Shown in pieces: positions 40,485 through 49,974 of a DNA stretch of 64,000 nucleotides. The DNA comes from Pseudomonas lurida (lineage in GTDB: Bacteria > Pseudomonadota > Gammaproteobacteria > Pseudomonadales > Pseudomonadaceae). The stretch spans positions 37,091-101,090 of the forward strand of contig NZ_JAAMRE010000026.1 of the NCBI RefSeq assembly GCF_013522705.1, given 5' to 3'. The notes below the pieces were generated by a model. The model was not told the DNA's origin. It worked only from the letters and a program-made list of their open reading frames with translations, and did no database searches. Position numbers and translations under genes: made by a program. The stretch's first letter is position 1. Each line of letters starts with the position of its first letter.

Positions 40485-40585
40485 GGTGGTGCGTCCTTTT
40501 ATTGTTGTTGGAAAGACACAGCGTGATGCGGGTAAAACTGTAGAGCGTCCTTCGACGCTCCGTGCAGGGATTTGTCGTGCAAATG

Positions 40586-41902
40586 TCACCGATAAATAAA
40601 CCGGTTGACCACCCCCTCCAGCATCTCCTGCCGACCGCTCACGGCCTGGGGGTTCAGTTCATGGGCAAACGCATGTTCGGCCAGGGATTCCAGGCTGAAC
40701 TCGCCGCTCAGTACCGACTGGCCCAAGGGTTGCTGCCAACCGGCGTAGCGTTGGTCCTTGAACTGTTGCAACCGGTCGTTCTGCACCATGGCCGCCGCGC
40801 GTTCCAGCGCCAGGGCGAGCACGTCCATGGCGCCGACGTGGCCGTGAAACAGGTCGATTTCGTCGAGGCTTTGGCGGCGCACCTTGGAGTCAAAGTTATA
40901 GCCGCCATTCTTGAAGCCGCCAGCCTTGAGGATTTCATAGGTGGCCAGGGTCATTTCCTCGACGCTGTTGGGGAATTGGTCGGTGTCCCAGCCGTTCTGC
41001 GGGTCGCCGCGGTTGGCGTCGATACTGCCGAAGATGCCGAGGGACACGGCGGTGGCGATTTCGTGGTGAAAGCTATGCCCGGCCAGGGTCGCGTGGTTGG
41101 CTTCGATGTTGACCTTGATCTCATGTTCCAAACCATATTCGTGCAGGAAGCCGAACACCGTGGCGCTGTCGTAATCGTACTGGTGCTTGGTCGGTTCCTG
41201 GGGCTTGGGTTCGATCAGTAGGTCGCCCTTGAAGCCGATCTTGTGCTTGTGCTCCACCACCATGCGCATAAAGCGCCCGAGCTGTTCGCGCTCGCGCTTG
41301 AGGTCGGTGTTGAGCAGGGTTTCATACCCTTCGCGACCGCCCCACAGCACATAGTTGGCGCCTTTGAGCCGCAGTGTAGCGTTCATCGCGCTGAACACCT
41401 GGGCCGCGGCATAGGCAAATACCTCCGGGTCCGGGTTGGTGGCGGCGCCGGCCGCAAAGCGCGGGTTGCTGAAGCAATTGGCGGTGCCCCACAACAGCTT
41501 GATGCCGGTCTGTTCCTGATGGCGCTCCAGGTGGTCGACCATCTGCGCAAAGTGGTTGCGGTACTCCTTGAGCGAACTGCCTTCGGGCGCCACATCGGTG
41601 TCGTGAAAACTGTAATAGTCGATGCCCAGCTTGGAGAAAAACTCAAAGGCTGCCTCGGCCTTGCCGATGGCCACATCCATCGGCTCACCGCTGCGCTGCC
41701 AAGGGCGCTTGAAGGTGCCCATCCCGAACATATCGGCGCCCGGCCACACGAAGGTGTGCCAATAACACGCGGCCATGCGCAGGTGCTCGCGCATCGGTTT
41801 GCCGAGGATCAGCTTGTTGGCGTCGTAATGGCGAAAGGCGAGGGGAGCATCGCTGTCGGGGCCTTCGAAGCGAACCTTCTCGACACCGGGGAAGTACGTC
41901 AT
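40586..41902 (-). CDS. xylA: Xylose isomerase
   Basis: A 438-residue TIM-barrel isomerase converting D-xylose to D-xylulose. Active-site segments are YYSFHDTDVAPEGSS (catalytic H-x-D), LLIEPKPQEPTKHQYDYD (metal glutamate and lysine), and NIEANHATLAGHSFHHE with DANRGD. First gene of the operon, 101 bases before xylF. Xylulokinase (xylB), the next enzyme, is not present in this window. Confidence 0.97.
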   Translation of the reverse strand: MTYFPGVEKVRFEGPDSDAPLAFRHYDANKLILGKPMREHLRMAACYWHTFVWPGADMFGMGTFKRPWQRSGEPMDVAIGKAEAAFEFFSKLGIDYYSFHDTDVAPEGSSLKEYRNHFAQMVDHLERHQEQTGIKLLWGTANCFSNPRFAAGAATNPDPEVFAYAAAQVFSAMNATLRLKGANYVLWGGREGYETLLNTDLKREREQLGRFMRMVVEHKHKIGFKGDLLIEPKPQEPTKHQYDYDSATVFGFLHEYGLEHEIKVNIEANHATLAGHSFHHEIATAVSLGIFGSIDANRGDPQNGWDTDQFPNSVEEMTLATYEILKAGGFKNGGYNFDSKVRRQSLDEIDLFHGHVGAMDVLALALERAAAMVQNDRLQQFKDQRYAGWQQPLGQSVLSGEFSLESLAEHAFAHELNPQAVSGRQEMLEGVVNRFIYR

Positions 41903-41966
41903 GGCGTTTTCCTTATTGTTCTTGGCGGTGTCTGGATACTAGCAACGGCACCGCGCCCGCCGATTA

Positions 41967-41997
41967 TGAAAATCACCAAGGCAGGGTGCGATTTTGA
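41967..41997. promoter_or_regulatory. Candidate XylR operator
   Basis: TGAAAATCACC (41967-41977) and GGTGCGATTTTGA (41985-41997) are imperfect inverse copies in the divergent xylA/xylR region (AAAATC and GATTTT perfect). The spacing suits a dimer of an AraC-type protein. Confidence 0.45.
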
Positions 41998-42041
41998 GTG
42001 GTGAGGGCTACTCTGTGCCGACTGGCCCCAGGACAATAACA

Positions 42042-43238
42042 ATGAAAACCCTACCGCCCGTGCACCGCATCGCCTTGCTGTTCAACGGCAGCAAAATCTA
42101 CGACCGTGGCATCATCGCCGGCATCGGCAATTACCTGAGCAGCACGCGTGCGTCCTGGGACTTGTTCCTGGAGGAGGACTTTCTGTGTCGGCTCAAAGGC
42201 ATCGAGCGTTGGCAGGGCGACGGCATCATCGCCGACTTCGATGACCCGCTGATCGGCGAAGCGTTGGCCCACAGCAAGGTGCCGGTGGTGGCGGTGGGCG
42301 GTTCTTATGAGGATGCACGCGCCTATCCCAAGGGCATTCCCTACGTGGCCACCGACAACCATGGGTTGATGAAGCTGGCTTACGAGCACCTGATCGAGGC
42401 CGGGCTGACCCGGTTTGCCTGTTTCAGCCTGCCCGAGGCCCAGGCCAACCGCTGGGCCCAGGAGCGCGAAAAAGCCTTTCGCCGCCTGATGCAGCGCGAT
42501 GGTCTGCACGTGGAGGTGTATCGCGGCCTGGGCACCAGCGCGCCATTGTGGGACAGCGCGGTGGAGCAGCAGATCGCCTGGCTGCACAGCCTGCCCAAGC
42601 CCATCGGCATCATCGCCGTCACCGACGCCCGCGCCCGGCAATTGCTGCAAGCCTGCCTCACCGCCGGTATCGCGGTGCCGGAGCAAGTGGCGCTGATCGG
42701 CATCGACAACGACCCGCTGACCCGCACCCTCACGCGGGTGCCGCTCAGTTCCGTGATCCAGGGCACCGAAACCATGGGCCGCACCGCCGCCGCGCTGTTG
42801 CACCAGATGCTGCACGGCAAACCCGCCAGTGGCACGCAGATCCTGGTGCCCCCGGAGGCGATCAACGTGCAGGCCTCCAGCCTGCATCAGCCCTTGGGCA
42901 ACCCGTACGTGATGCAGGCGCTGCTGTTTATCCGCCAGTACGCCTGCCAGGGCATCAAGACCGCGCAGGTGGCGGCCTATGTCGGCGTGTCGCGTTCATC
43001 CCTGGAGTCACACTTTCGCAAGGTGCGTGGTTGCAGCGTGCATGACGAGATCCTGCGCTTTAAACTCGCCGCCGCCGCCAAGGGCCTGGCAAACCACGAA
43101 CGGCCGATTGCCGACGTGGCGACACAGTGCGGCTTCAAGTCGGCGCAGTACCTGCACACCGTGTTTCGCCGTGAATTCGGCTGCACGCCGCGTGAGTACC
43201 AGCAAGGCGAGGAGTGGGCGTTGCCCGTGCCTGATTAG
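42042..43238 (+). CDS. xylR: Xylose operon activator XylR
   Basis: A 398-residue regulator with an N-terminal LacI/periplasmic-binding-like sugar-sensing domain (RIALLFNGSKIYDRGIIAGI at the start) and two C-terminal AraC-type helix-turn-helix motifs (VAAYVGVSRSSLESHFRKV, IADVATQCGFKSAQYLHTVF and then RREFGCTPREYQ). This is the XylR layout. The ATG at 42042 follows CAGGA; an in-frame GTG/ATG-like start at 41994 is not supported. It diverges from xylAFGH, which it should activate with xylose. Confidence 0.94.
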   Translation: MKTLPPVHRIALLFNGSKIYDRGIIAGIGNYLSSTRASWDLFLEEDFLCRLKGIERWQGDGIIADFDDPLIGEALAHSKVPVVAVGGSYEDARAYPKGIPYVATDNHGLMKLAYEHLIEAGLTRFACFSLPEAQANRWAQEREKAFRRLMQRDGLHVEVYRGLGTSAPLWDSAVEQQIAWLHSLPKPIGIIAVTDARARQLLQACLTAGIAVPEQVALIGIDNDPLTRTLTRVPLSSVIQGTETMGRTAAALLHQMLHGKPASGTQILVPPEAINVQASSLHQPLGNPYVMQALLFIRQYACQGIKTAQVAAYVGVSRSSLESHFRKVRGCSVHDEILRFKLAAAAKGLANHERPIADVATQCGFKSAQYLHTVFRREFGCTPREYQQGEEWALPVPD

Positions 43239-43257
43239 GGCCTTACATGCGCTGCTG

Positions 43258-43284
43258 TGTGGGAGGGGCTTGTTCCCTCCCACA
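43258..43284. repeat. REP-type palindrome
   Basis: TGTGGGAGGG and CCCTCCCACA are perfect 10-bp inverse arms with a 7-base loop, between the convergent ends of xylR and the glucose dehydrogenase gene. It could also serve as a transcription end. Confidence 0.8.
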
Positions 43285-43315
43285 TGTTCAAGCAGTGCCG
43301 GAGCGCACGCTGGGG

Positions 43316-45724
43316 TTACGGCAAGGCGTAGGCGATTACATAGTCGCCCCGGTCGGTGGACTGGCGTGCACCGCCGGCAGTGATCACGATGTATTGCTTG
43401 CCGGTTTTCGGTGACACGTAGGTCATCGGGCCGCCCTGGCTGCCGACCGGCAGGCGGGCTTTCCAGATTTCTTCGCCGTTGCCGCTGTTGAAGGCGCGCA
43501 GGTAGAAGTCCTGGGTGCCGGCGATAAAGATCAGGCCGCCCTGGGTCGATAGCGTTCCGCCAAGGGTCGGCAGGCCGATCTTGATCGGCAGGTGCATGCG
43601 AACACCCAACGGCCCGGTGTCCTCGACGGTGCCGACCGGCACTTGCCACGCGACTTTCCGGGTCTTCATGTCGATGGCAGTGAGGGTGCCGAACGGCGGC
43701 GCCTGGCATGGGATGCCGGCCACCGACAGGAAGCGGTTTTTGTTCACCGCATACGGCGTGCCCTTGAGCGGGACCGCGCCCATGCCGGTGTTCAACGCCT
43801 CGCCACCGGACGCGGCCAGCGCCTTGTTCTGCGATGGGATCATCTGGATCCACAGGCCCAGGCGCATGTCGTTGACGAAGATAAACCCGTGCACCGGGTC
43901 AGTGGAGATGCTGCCCCAGTTCATGCCGCCCAGAGAGCCTGGGAAGCTCAAGGATTTGTCCGTGCCCGGCGCGGTGTACAGGCCGTCGTAGCGCATGCCC
44001 TTGAAGTCGATGCGGCACAGCAATTGGTCGTACGGGGTGGCGCCCCACATGTCCGACTCGCTCAGGGTTTGCGCGCCAATCTGCGGCATGCCAACCGATT
44101 CAGGCTGGGTCGGCGAGTAGGGTTCGTTGGGGATATTCGCGGCCTTGACCGGTACTTCCTTGACCTCGGTCAGCGGCCGGCCGGTCGCGCGATCAAGCAC
44201 ATAGATCTGCCCGGCCTTGGTGCCGATCACCACTGCCGGTACAGCGGTGTCGCTGCCCGGTGGGGTGAAGTCGATCAGGCTCGGTTGCATCGGCAGGTCG
44301 AAGTCCCACAGGTCATTGTGAACGGTCTGGTACACCCACTTCTCGGCACCGGTTGAGGCGTCCAGCGCCAATACGGACGCGCCATAGGTGTGATCGAGCT
44401 GGGTGCGTTCCACCCCGTAGATGTCGGTGGACGAGCTGCCCATCGGCAGGAAGACCGTGTTCATCTGCGGGTCGTAGGACATCGGCGCCCAGCTGTTGGG
44501 CGTGCTGCGCACATAGGTGCTGCCGTCTGCCGGCGCGTGTTTGTCCTTAGGGTTGCCCGGGTCGAAGGCCCAGCGCATTTGCCCACTGATCACATCGAAG
44601 CCACGGATGACGCCGCCGGGCATATCGGCCTGCACGTTATCGGCGACGCGGCCGCCGACCACCACGGTAGTCCCGGCGATCAGCGGGGCGGAGGACAGTT
44701 GGTAGTAACTGTCCGGCACATTGCCCAGGCCTGCTTTGAGATCCACCTGGCCATGGGTGCCGAAGTCTTCGCAGAATTGGCCGCTGTCGGCGTCCACCGC
44801 AATCAGGCGCGCATCGATGGTGTTGGTCAGCAACCGACGCTGACACTGTGCGCCGGGGGCAACGCTGGCGGCGATGATCGGCGAGCTGCCGGGTTGGGTC
44901 GGCTGGACGATCGGCGCGCCGGCGTCGAAATACGCCAGGCCCCGGCAACGTTGCCATACCGCCGACTGGGCGTTGACTTGGTTCTTCCACAGCTCTTTGC
45001 CGGTGTCGGCGTCCAGGGCGATCAGGTTGTTGTGCGGCGTGCAGATAAACACTTTGTTGCCGATCTGCAGGGGTGTGAGTTGGTCTTCGGCACCGTTGCC
45101 GTCGCTGATGGCCACGTCACCGGTGCGATAGGTCCAGGCCACTTTGAGCTTGCCGATGTTGTCGCGGTTTATCTGATCCAGGGCGGCAAAGCGGCTGCCG
45201 CCTTCGGTGTTGCCGTAGTGCGCCCAGTCTTTCTGCGCCTCGGCCGCCACCACCGGCGTAACGCCCGGGCCTGCACCGGTAGGCGCCACGCTCGGATGCG
45301 CGACAAACATGTTGCCTGCGGCAATCGCCACGCCCGCTGCCAGCACGGCGGCCACGCCATACGCGCCGCGGGCGGGCTTGCCCGCCAGCAGCGGGTACAC
45401 CAGCGCCACCACCAGGCCGATCACCGCGAACATGAACAGCCGCGAGAACAGCGGCCAGAACACCAGGCCAACGTCCGCCACGGCCCACACCGCCGTGCCC
45501 AGCAGAAAACCCGCGAACAGCCACGCGCCGGCCGGTTTTCGACGGGCAATCAACAGCCCGGCAACCGCCATGGCCACGCCGCCCACCAGGAAGTACCAGG
45601 AACCGCCGAGACTGACCAGTTTGGCGCCGCCGACGGCCAGCGCGAGGCCGAGCAGGGCGATGATCACACCCAGGCCCAGCAGGATAAATCTAGAGACGCC
45701 AGTGGCGCGCGATGCTCGTTTCAT
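43316..45724 (-). CDS. gcd: Membrane-bound PQQ-dependent glucose dehydrogenase
   Basis: An 802-residue quinoprotein that oxidises glucose to gluconolactone in the periplasm and passes electrons to ubiquinone. Five hydrophobic helices fill the first 150 residues (as in E. coli Gcd), followed by the PQQ propeller. Landmarks include DWAHYGNTEGGSRFAALDQI, GASVLALDASTGAEKWVYQT, HNDLWDFDLPMQPSLIDF and TPYDQLLCRIDF. It could be a quinate- or other polyol-type relative, but length and five-helix anchor favour glucose. In pseudomonads it is the main route of glucose use and phosphate solubilisation. Confidence 0.92.
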   Translation of the reverse strand: MKRASRATGVSRFILLGLGVIIALLGLALAVGGAKLVSLGGSWYFLVGGVAMAVAGLLIARRKPAGAWLFAGFLLGTAVWAVADVGLVFWPLFSRLFMFAVIGLVVALVYPLLAGKPARGAYGVAAVLAAGVAIAAGNMFVAHPSVAPTGAGPGVTPVVAAEAQKDWAHYGNTEGGSRFAALDQINRDNIGKLKVAWTYRTGDVAISDGNGAEDQLTPLQIGNKVFICTPHNNLIALDADTGKELWKNQVNAQSAVWQRCRGLAYFDAGAPIVQPTQPGSSPIIAASVAPGAQCQRRLLTNTIDARLIAVDADSGQFCEDFGTHGQVDLKAGLGNVPDSYYQLSSAPLIAGTTVVVGGRVADNVQADMPGGVIRGFDVISGQMRWAFDPGNPKDKHAPADGSTYVRSTPNSWAPMSYDPQMNTVFLPMGSSSTDIYGVERTQLDHTYGASVLALDASTGAEKWVYQTVHNDLWDFDLPMQPSLIDFTPPGSDTAVPAVVIGTKAGQIYVLDRATGRPLTEVKEVPVKAANIPNEPYSPTQPESVGMPQIGAQTLSESDMWGATPYDQLLCRIDFKGMRYDGLYTAPGTDKSLSFPGSLGGMNWGSISTDPVHGFIFVNDMRLGLWIQMIPSQNKALAASGGEALNTGMGAVPLKGTPYAVNKNRFLSVAGIPCQAPPFGTLTAIDMKTRKVAWQVPVGTVEDTGPLGVRMHLPIKIGLPTLGGTLSTQGGLIFIAGTQDFYLRAFNSGNGEEIWKARLPVGSQGGPMTYVSPKTGKQYIVITAGGARQSTDRGDYVIAYALP

Positions 45725-45840
45725 ATCGAAAGGACTCGAGTGAGAGAGGGCAAAGGCGCAATGTTAGCAAGACAAGTAACTAGTTAGTACATTTTTGCTG
45801 GACGGCCGACTTCAACGGCCGTGGTGAGTGCGGGCGCATG

Positions 45841-45876
45841 AAAAAGCCGCTTGTTCCGTCAGAAACAAGCGGCTTT
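45841..45876 (-). terminator. Rho-independent terminator of the chemoreceptor gene
   Basis: AAAGCCGCTTGTT and AACAAGCGGCTTT pair over 13 bp with a 9-base loop, 23 bases after the chemoreceptor stop. The T run is on the minus strand side. Confidence 0.85.
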
Positions 45877-45899
45877 ATTGATCGCCTTCGGTTGTTTGG

Positions 45900-47843
45900 C
45901 TAGAACTTGAAGCGCCCCACCAACCCCTTGAGCTGAGCGGAAATATCAGTCAGACGACCCGAGCCGGTCTGCGCCGAGTGGGCAAAGCCTTCGACCAGTT
46001 GCGCATCGGCATGGATCTGCGCGATGTGCCGGTTGATCTCCTCGGCGACCTGGTGCTGCTCTTCGGCGGCGGTGGCGATCTGGGTGTTCTGGTCGCGGAT
46101 CGAGTCTACCGAGCCGCGGATCTTGTCGAAGCTGTCACGGGCCTGCTGGATGCGTTCCACGCTGGTGTGGGACACCAGCAGGCTGCCCTGCATCTGCTGC
46201 GTGACTTCCTGGGTGCGGCGGGCGAGGTTGCCCAGCAGGCTGTCGATCTCGCCGGTGGAGTCGGCGGTGCGGCGGGCGAGGGCGCGCACTTCATCGGCAA
46301 CCACCGCAAAGCCACGGCCCTGGTCACCGGCCCGCGCGGCTTCGATGGCGGCGTTGAGCGCCAGCAGGTTGGTCTGTTCGGCAATCGAGCGGATGGTATC
46401 CAGGATGGTGTTGATGTTTTTACTGTCCTGCTCCAACTGCTGCATGGTTTGGGTCGACTTCTGCAAGTCTTCGCTGAGCCGCAGTACGCTGCCGGTGGCT
46501 TCGCCGATATGTTGCTGGCCGTCGTGCACGTCACGGTAGCCTTCGTCGGCGCTAGAAGCGGCGGCGCTGCAGGAGCGCGCGACTTCGTTGGCGGTGGCCA
46601 CCATTTCGTTGAAGGCGGTGCTCACCAGTTCCACCGCTTCACGCTGGCGTCCGGCGGCCTGGTTCATGTTGTTGGCCACTTCGCTGGTGTCGGCGGCGGC
46701 GCTCTGCAGGTCGGAGGATGCGCTGCCGATGCGCTGCACCAGTTGCGCGATCATGCCCAGGAACTGGTTGAACCAGCCGGCCAGGGTGGCGGTTTCGTCT
46801 TTGCCCTGGACCTTGAGTTGCCGAGTGAGGTCACCTTCGCCCTCGGCGATTTCCTGCAGGCCATCGGCCACGCCGCGAATCGGCCGCACGATAACGCTGG
46901 CAAAGCTGGCACCGACAATCGCGAACACCACGGCCAGCGCCGCGGCGATGGCGGCGATCAACCAGGTCAGGCGGGTGGCGCCGGCCATCACTTCGTCGCG
47001 CTTGATCAGGCCGATAAAGCGCCAGCCCAGGTCTTTGGAGCTGACCACGTTGGCCATGTAGGCCACGCCGTCGATGTCGATCTGGGTTACGCCGTCGCCG
47101 CGCTTGGCCAGTTCGGCGTAGTTGGGGCCCAGGTCGGCGAGGGGTTTGAAATTGTGCTTGGCATCGCTGGGGTCGACCAACACGTTGCCGTTGCCTTCCA
47201 CCAGCATCAGGTAACCGCTGTCACCGAGCTTAATGTTCTTGACCAGTTCGGTCAGTTGCTTGAGCGACACATCCAGGCCGATCACGCCCAGCACATTGCC
47301 GGTGGCGTCGGCCACGGTGTGCACGGTGCCGATCAGCACCACGTCGTCCGGTGCCCAGTAATAAGCACCGGTGCGCACGGTGGTGCCGGGCGCGGCAATC
47401 GCCGCTTTGTACCAGGGGCGCACGCGCGGGTCGTAGTTGGTCAGCTTGGCGTCGTCGGGCCAGCTGGCGTAGCCGCCGTCGGCCAGGCCGAGAGACAGGT
47501 AGGCGGTGGTGGGGTGGCTTTTGGCGAACTGATCGAAAATCGCCAGCAGCTCTTTATTGGTCGGCGTGAGCGGGATCTGCGCGGCGTCGGCGCTGGCGTA
47601 GCTCTTGAGCTCCTTGGCCGCGACCACGCGCGGGTCCTTGGCCACGTACTCGACGTTCTGGCTGATGCCGTCGAAGAACTGCTTCATGCCGTTGTCGATC
47701 TGGCGGATTTCACGCCCGCTGCTGTCGAGGAAATTAGCCTGGGCCCCCTCGCGCAGGTTCAACACTACCAGTACCGCTACCAGGATGACCGGCACGCACG
47801 CGATAGCCGCGAACGCCCAGGTCAGCTTCTGCTTGATATTCAT
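45900..47843 (-). CDS. Methyl-accepting chemotaxis protein with double Cache sensor
   Basis: A 647-residue chemoreceptor. Transmembrane helix 1 is at 8-29 (WAFAAIACVPVILVAVLVVL), followed by a periplasmic dCache domain of about 250 residues with the hallmark YDPRVRPWYKAA. Transmembrane helix 2 lies near 300 (LIAAIAAALAVVFAIVGASF), then HAMP, then the signalling domain with the hairpin tip LLALNAAIEAARAGDQGRGF. The ligand is unknown; similar Cache receptors bind amino acids or short organic acids. The ATG at 47843 gives MNIKQKLTWAF. No CheW-binding pentapeptide for CheR is seen at the C-terminus. Confidence 0.93.
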   Translation of the reverse strand: MNIKQKLTWAFAAIACVPVILVAVLVVLNLREGAQANFLDSSGREIRQIDNGMKQFFDGISQNVEYVAKDPRVVAAKELKSYASADAAQIPLTPTNKELLAIFDQFAKSHPTTAYLSLGLADGGYASWPDDAKLTNYDPRVRPWYKAAIAAPGTTVRTGAYYWAPDDVVLIGTVHTVADATGNVLGVIGLDVSLKQLTELVKNIKLGDSGYLMLVEGNGNVLVDPSDAKHNFKPLADLGPNYAELAKRGDGVTQIDIDGVAYMANVVSSKDLGWRFIGLIKRDEVMAGATRLTWLIAAIAAALAVVFAIVGASFASVIVRPIRGVADGLQEIAEGEGDLTRQLKVQGKDETATLAGWFNQFLGMIAQLVQRIGSASSDLQSAAADTSEVANNMNQAAGRQREAVELVSTAFNEMVATANEVARSCSAAASSADEGYRDVHDGQQHIGEATGSVLRLSEDLQKSTQTMQQLEQDSKNINTILDTIRSIAEQTNLLALNAAIEAARAGDQGRGFAVVADEVRALARRTADSTGEIDSLLGNLARRTQEVTQQMQGSLLVSHTSVERIQQARDSFDKIRGSVDSIRDQNTQIATAAEEQHQVAEEINRHIAQIHADAQLVEGFAHSAQTGSGRLTDISAQLKGLVGRFKF

Positions 47844-47988
47844 GACTTTCACCCGCGGGTATTTATAGTTTTGGCAAGGCAAACGGTAGTGCTGAGCGTC
47901 GCAGGGGTTGTTATGAAGGGTAGGGTCCTTGCGTACGTACCCTCGTTATCGACCGAGAGGGCACGCACTTTAGGACGTGGGGGCGGTT

Positions 47989-48879
47989 TCAGCCGATCAC
48001 GGTCTCGGCCAGGGTGTCGCGGCGCATCGATTGCAGGTTTTTCTCGATGGTTTCGCAGATGGCTTCCATCTGGATCTGATGTTCGCTGGAGCGGAACGGG
48101 CTTTGCAGGTCGGTGCCGATGCGTTCGATGGCCAGCAGCATAAAGCCCACCACCGTGGAGGCCAGCGGGGTGAACCAGCCCAGGGATTCCACCAGGCCCA
48201 CCGGTACGATCAGGCAGAACAGCGTGATAAACAGGCGCGGGAAATACACGTACGGGTAGGGCAGCGGCGTGTTGGCGATGCGCTCCATGCCACCCTGGGC
48301 GTTGGACAGGTCTACCAGGGTCGACTCCAGCCGCGCCAGGCGAATGCTGTCCAGGTGGCCGGCCTTGTATTCGCGCGCCAGCAACGCCGCCGAGCCGGTG
48401 AGGAGGTCGTTGGCGAAATTATTGGTCGCGCCATTGCGCGCAAACTCCTCGGCGGGGATGAACGCGCGCACTTCGTCAGGGCATGGTTGGCCCCTGAGGT
48501 GGGCGGCCAGGCAGTTCACATACGCCACATGCCGGCGCAACAGCGTGGATTTGACCGGGTTGACCTCACTGCCAGGGTCGTCCAGCAGGGTCAGCACCTG
48601 GCGCGCAAAACTGCGCGAATTGTTGACCATCGCTCCCCACAGCGTACGGGCCTCCCACCAGCGGTTGTACGCGCTGCTGTTGCGAAAACTGATCAGCACC
48701 ACCAGGGCCGAGCCGAGCAGGGTCAGGGGCATCAGCGGCAGGTTGATCTTGGTGGTGAGAAACAGCATGAAGTCCACCGTGACGGCCACGTCCCACAGCA
48801 ACAGCCAGAACAACGACCAGCCGACGTAGCCCATGGTCTTGATGACCAGGCGGTACTTTTTGATGATGGCGGCTTTCAA
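47989..48879 (-). CDS. Bestrophin-like (UPF0187) chloride channel family protein
   Basis: A 296-residue membrane protein of the bacterial bestrophin family, pentameric anion or cation channels. Family features are GYVGWSLFWLLLWDVAVT, GSALVVLISFRNSSAYNRWWEAR (split here as FRNSSAYNRWWEAR), and in the C-terminal half LASTVVGFMLLAIERIGTDLQ followed by SPF. Function in bacteria is unclear. It diverges from the phosphodiesterase gene across 240 bases with no other gene. Confidence 0.9.
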   Translation of the reverse strand: MKAAIIKKYRLVIKTMGYVGWSLFWLLLWDVAVTVDFMLFLTTKINLPLMPLTLLGSALVVLISFRNSSAYNRWWEARTLWGAMVNNSRSFARQVLTLLDDPGSEVNPVKSTLLRRHVAYVNCLAAHLRGQPCPDEVRAFIPAEEFARNGATNNFANDLLTGSAALLAREYKAGHLDSIRLARLESTLVDLSNAQGGMERIANTPLPYPYVYFPRLFITLFCLIVPVGLVESLGWFTPLASTVVGFMLLAIERIGTDLQSPFRSSEHQIQMEAICETIEKNLQSMRRDTLAETVIG

Positions 48880-49119
48880 ATGACAACCTCGCGACGAGCG
48901 TTAAGCGACAGTGCCTTAGCTCGGACGCCGACGAACCCGTTAGGTTCGCCGCAGCCTGAAACGTTTAAGCCGTCGGGCGGAACAATTTTGGCAGCGATGG
49001 CAGCAGGTTTGAGAATCGTGGCCTGGCTGAATGTATGGCGGCCTCAGAGTTATGTGTCAGCCTTTAAGACTTGTGCAGATACCTATGCATCCAGAATCAA
49101 ACCCTAGAGAGTGAACCCT

Positions 49120-49578
49120 ATGAAGATCGGCGTGATTTCCGATACCCACGGCCTTCTTCGGCCCGAAGCCGTGGCGGCCCTGCAAGGTTGCGAGCAGATC
49201 GTCCATGCGGGCGACATTGGCAGTGCCGACATTATCGAGCAACTGACCGGCATCGCGCCGCTGCACGTGGTGCGCGGCAACAATGATCAGGATGCGACAT
49301 GGGCACGCCAGGTGCCGGACCACCTGCACGTTACGCTCAACGGCCGCCAGGCGTTGCTGGTGCATGACATCGCCGATGTCCCGGCGTTGCTCACTCCTCA
49401 CACGCGCCTGGTCATTACCGGGCATTCGCATAAGCCGTTGATCGAGTGGCGCGGTGACATTCTGTATGTAAACCCCGGCAGCGCGGGGAGCCGACGTTTC
49501 AAGTTGCCGGTGACGCTGGCGCTGCTGGAGATGGGCGAGGGCACTGTCGACGCTCGCTTGGTGTCACTGCTGGAGTGA
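49120..49578 (+). CDS. Metallophosphoesterase (YfcE/MJ0936 family)
   Basis: A 152-residue calcineurin-like phosphodiesterase. The di-metal site is complete: MKIGVISDTHG (D-x-H), VHAGDIG (GD), VRGNND (GNxD), VHDIAD in place of the usual H-G, and ITGHSHKPL (GHTH-type, here GHSH). The substrate is likely a small phosphodiester. The ATG at 49120 is preferred to the GTG at 49111 as it opens directly with the family motif. Confidence 0.9.
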   Translation: MKIGVISDTHGLLRPEAVAALQGCEQIVHAGDIGSADIIEQLTGIAPLHVVRGNNDQDATWARQVPDHLHVTLNGRQALLVHDIADVPALLTPHTRLVITGHSHKPLIEWRGDILYVNPGSAGSRRFKLPVTLALLEMGEGTVDARLVSLLE

Positions 49579-49584
49579 ATAGAC

Positions 49585-49884
49585 TTATTGCTGGGCAAGG
49601 ATGGACGCGAGTAATCCCGGAAAGCGGCTTTCAAGTTCATCGCTGCGCAACGAATTCATGTGGGTGGTGCCTACGCTGCGGCTGTGCACCAGGCCGGCGT
49701 CGCGCAGTACGCGGAAGTGGTGGGACATGCTCGACTTGGGCCGTCCGCCATCCAATTCGCCGCAGGTGGCTTCCGGCACGGCGGCCAGGCACCGGACGAT
49801 CTCCAGGCGCACCGGATCACTCAGGGCGTAGAGCACGCGTTCGAGTGTGAGGTCTTGCAGGGTAGGGTGTTTGAAGGCTCGCAT
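49585..49884 (-). CDS. ArsR-family repressor divergent from xenA
   Basis: A 99-residue winged-helix protein of the ArsR/SmtB class (LYALSDPVRLEIVRCLAAVP, CGELDGGRPKSSMSHHFRVL and then RDAGLVHSR). The metal-binding cysteines of true arsenic sensors are missing apart from single cysteines, so it probably senses something else. Its start lies 90 bases from xenA, with a strong palindrome between, so it very likely represses xenA. It converges on the phosphodiesterase gene with only 6 bases between stops. Confidence 0.9.
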   Translation of the reverse strand: MRAFKHPTLQDLTLERVLYALSDPVRLEIVRCLAAVPEATCGELDGGRPKSSMSHHFRVLRDAGLVHSRSVGTTHMNSLRSDELESRFPGLLASILAQQ

Positions 49885-49923
49885 GAAATGAATGATAACA
49901 GGGGGGTATCGCTCAATACTATT

Positions 49924-49941
49924 GTTCGATTACCATCGAAC
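49924..49941. promoter_or_regulatory. Candidate ArsR operator in the xenA promoter
   Basis: GTTCGAT-TACC-ATCGAAC is a perfect 7-bp inverted repeat. A third half-site ATCGAA follows at 49943-49948. It lies 34 bases before the xenA start, where a repressor would block transcription. Confidence 0.65.
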
Positions 49942-49974
49942 TATCGAATCAGTCACCTGCTTCTGGAGTTCACG

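Noticed and set aside
45978..48143. A 721-codon plus-strand ORF opposite the chemoreceptor gene
   Set aside because: It is the mirror of a GC-rich chemoreceptor gene; its product is rich in G, V, H and Q with no domain, and it crosses into the bestrophin gene.
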